Shown here one piece after another: positions 62,418-64,000 of a stretch of 64,000 nucleotides of DNA (position 1 is its first letter; the number at the start of each line of letters is the position of its first letter). The stretch covers positions 124,001 through 188,000 of the forward strand of contig NZ_JACEZS010000010.1 of NCBI RefSeq assembly GCF_014042365.1, read 5' to 3'. The notes below the pieces were generated by a model, which saw nothing but the letters and a program-made list of their open reading frames with translations, did no database searches and was not told the origin of the DNA. Source of the stretch: Rugamonas fusca. GTDB lineage: Bacteria > Pseudomonadota > Gammaproteobacteria > Burkholderiales > Burkholderiaceae_D. The translations under genes were made by a program, and so were the position numbers.

Positions 62418-63689
62418 ATGGTCACACGCCGCACCTTCCTGGCGGCCGGTGGCGCCGCCGCCGTCGCCGCCGCCGCCATCGCCCGGCCGCACGACGAAGG
62501 CGGGCCGTATCCGGCCTATTTCGCCGCCATGAACCGCACGCTGCGCACCCAGCGCATCGACCGCCCCGTGCTGGTGATCGACATGGACCGGCTGGACCGC
62601 AACATCGCCCGCGTGCGCCAGTCGGCCGCCGTGGCGCCGGCCAAGACCTACCGCATCGTCGTCAAGTCCATCCCCAGTCCGGGGCTGATCGACTACGTGG
62701 CCAAGGCGGCCGGCACCAACGCCTTCATGGTGTTCCACCGGCCGTTCCTGAACGCGATGGCGGCCCTGCGGCCGGACGCCGATATCCTGCTCGGCAAGCC
62801 GATGCCGGTAGACGCCGTGCGCCATTTCTACGCCGACCTGCAGGGCGCGTTCAAGCCCGAACGCCAGCTGCAATGGCTGATCGACACCAACGCGCGGCTG
62901 GCCCAGTACCAGCAACTGGCGCATGAACTGGGCGTCAAGATGCGCATCAATTTCGAGCTGGACGTGGGCCTGCACCGGGGCGGCTTCGACGACCATGGCG
63001 CGATGGCGCAGGCGCTGGCCACCATCGCGGCCGATCCGCAGCACCTCGAGTTCGCCGGCTTCATGGGTTACGACGCGCATTTGATGGGGCTTCCCGATTT
63101 TCTGGCCAAGCGCGAATTTCCCAAGGTGCGGGCGCGCTACCAGGGCTTTATCGACCTGCTCAAGGCCAGCCAGCCGGCCATGGCGGCCAGGCCCTTGTGC
63201 CTGAACGGCGCGGGCAGTCCCACCTTCCGTCTCTACGAAGGCGATGCGCTGCTGAACGACATTTCGGCCGGCACCTGCCTGATGAAGCCCAGTCATTACG
63301 ACTTGCCGACATTGGCCGAATTCGAACCGTCGGCCTTCATCGCCACGCCCGTGCTCAAGCGGCTGGCGCACACACGGCTGCCGTCGCTCGAATGGACGGC
63401 GCCATTGCTGGAAGGGTGGAATCCGAACATGGCGCAGACCTATTTCATCTACAGCGGCAACTGGCTGGCCGAGCCTGAGGCGCCGCCGGGGCTGCATCCA
63501 CTTTTCGCCTACGTGAGCTCCAACCAGCAGGGCTTGAACGGTTCGGCCAGGGTGCCGCTGGAAGTGGACGATTTCGTGTTCCTGCGTCCGCTCCAGAGCG
63601 AGGCCGTGCTGCTGCAGTTCGGCGACCTGCTGGCGCTGCGCGGCGACAAGGTAGCCGCGCGCTGGCCGGTGTTGACGGCGGCGCTGTAA
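62418..63689 (+). CDS. exported DSD1-type PLP enzyme
   Basis: A 423-residue protein with a Tat signal (VTRRTFLAAGGAAAVAAAA) and an alanine racemase-like N-terminal PLP fold, as in D-threonine aldolase / D-serine dehydratase (DSD1) enzymes. The PLP lysine is expected in RIVVKSIPSPG. Other family parts: NFELDVGLHRGGF and LCLNGAGSPTFRLYE. It starts 2 bases after the oxidase gene, so it is in the same operon. A periplasmic location is unusual for this enzyme group, and a catalytic role outside the cytosol is inferred. Confidence 0.85.
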   Translation: MVTRRTFLAAGGAAAVAAAAIARPHDEGGPYPAYFAAMNRTLRTQRIDRPVLVIDMDRLDRNIARVRQSAAVAPAKTYRIVVKSIPSPGLIDYVAKAAGTNAFMVFHRPFLNAMAALRPDADILLGKPMPVDAVRHFYADLQGAFKPERQLQWLIDTNARLAQYQQLAHELGVKMRINFELDVGLHRGGFDDHGAMAQALATIAADPQHLEFAGFMGYDAHLMGLPDFLAKREFPKVRARYQGFIDLLKASQPAMAARPLCLNGAGSPTFRLYEGDALLNDISAGTCLMKPSHYDLPTLAEFEPSAFIATPVLKRLAHTRLPSLEWTAPLLEGWNPNMAQTYFIYSGNWLAEPEAPPGLHPLFAYVSSNQQGLNGSARVPLEVDDFVFLRPLQSEAVLLQFGDLLALRGDKVAARWPVLTAAL

Positions 63690-63777
63690 CGACAACCGGG
63701 ACTTGGCAGCCAATTAGCAGCCGCCAGCGACCAAGAGCGGCGAACACGAAAACAATGACAACAAAGGAGACCAGTGT

Positions 63778-64000
63778 ATGCAGATTCGAGACCCTTGGGC
63801 AGCCGCCCGTTCCCCATCCTCCGCCGCGCGCGCACGTCCGCTGGCGCTGGCCATCTGGCGCGCGCTGCTGGGCGGCGCGTTCGCCGCCGGCGCCTTGCTG
63901 GAGCCGGCGGTGGCGGCGGTGGCGGCTGACGCGCAGCCAGTCGCGCAGGCAGGGCAGGGCGAGGACGCCGCCATCGGCATCGTCACCATCACGGCGCAAA
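63778..64000 (+). CDS. TonB-dependent receptor, 5' part
   Basis: The first 74 codons of a gene that runs off the window. It starts MQIRDPWAAARSPSS behind AAAGGAG. A long signal peptide (hydrophobic AIWRALLGGAFAAGALL) leads to an AAIGIVTITAQ segment, the TonB-box-like start of a TonB-dependent receptor plug. It is probably the outer-membrane importer for the same substrate as the operon upstream, which is inference. Confidence 0.65.
   Translation, partial: MQIRDPWAAARSPSSAARARPLALAIWRALLGGAFAAGALLEPAVAAVAADAQPVAQAGQGEDAAIGIVTITAQ

Noticed and set aside
1..64000. CRISPR array
   Set aside because: No run of identical short repeats with regular spacers was seen.

Overview
The window is high-GC DNA from a betaproteobacterium, most likely an Oxalobacteraceae member (Massilia, Duganella or Janthinobacterium type). 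This rests on protein families and gene pairs: an orphan TssK, PHB genes, divergent suhB and trmJ, YqjD/YqjE/YqjK, many cyclic-di-GMP proteins and Rho-independent terminators with CCGCC stems. The genus is inferred, not proven.

Layout. 1-3.1 kb is a decayed prophage end: a broken tail-like repeat gene, a remnant on the other strand, an unknown gene and an intact tyrosine integrase. 3.2-4.5 kb holds a run of tight hairpins, a HicB antitoxin without a visible HicA, and a likely small RNA with its own promoter and terminator. 4.5-13.4 kb is mostly housekeeping and accessory genes (JmjC-like cupin, TssK, AlaC, a reductase with divergent LysR, an AI-2E type permease). At 13.5-13.8 kb a 74-residue protein gene sits behind two LexA-like boxes. 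13.8-16.7 kb has a phospholipase D/cardiolipin synthase-like lipoprotein and a CoA transferase.

16.9-28 kb is an envelope and osmotic stress island: DUF3617, small membrane peptides, three glycine-zipper proteins including OsmB, AsmA, DUF4398, OmpA, a ferritin-like protein, the YqjD/YqjE/YqjK trio, a patatin, a BON lipoprotein and a winged-helix-like protein. Seven genes here, plus the phospholipase gene, carry a 16-bp dyad of form TGTRCG-N4-CGYACA 50-120 bases before the start. This looks like one shared regulon.

28-39 kb is a signalling block. An MtfA peptidase, a PAS kinase and a secreted PHB depolymerase precede a tightly coupled six-gene operon on the minus strand: LOV-GGDEF-EAL-REC-PAS, a small GMVLA-domain protein, HDOD, PAS kinase, REC with degenerate HD-GYP, and REC. 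The LOV cysteine is present, so light input to cyclic-di-GMP turnover is plausible. A second pair at 51.3-56.5 kb (hybrid-like PAS kinase and REC-REC-GAF-PAS-GGDEF-EAL-REC) has intact catalytic motifs.

39-51 kb carries PhaB-like SDR, DksA/TraR, hydroxypyruvate isomerase, RhlE, SuhB, TrmJ, a Tat-secreted GMC dehydrogenase pair and a lipase. 56.5-57.2 kb is a TumE/TumA toxin-antitoxin pair. 57-59.7 kb has a chemoreceptor and a transglutaminase-like protein. 59.8-63.7 kb is a TetR regulator next to an exported cytochrome c / sugar-lactone oxidase-like flavoprotein / DSD1-type PLP enzyme operon with an 18-bp operator candidate, and the window ends inside a TonB-dependent receptor.
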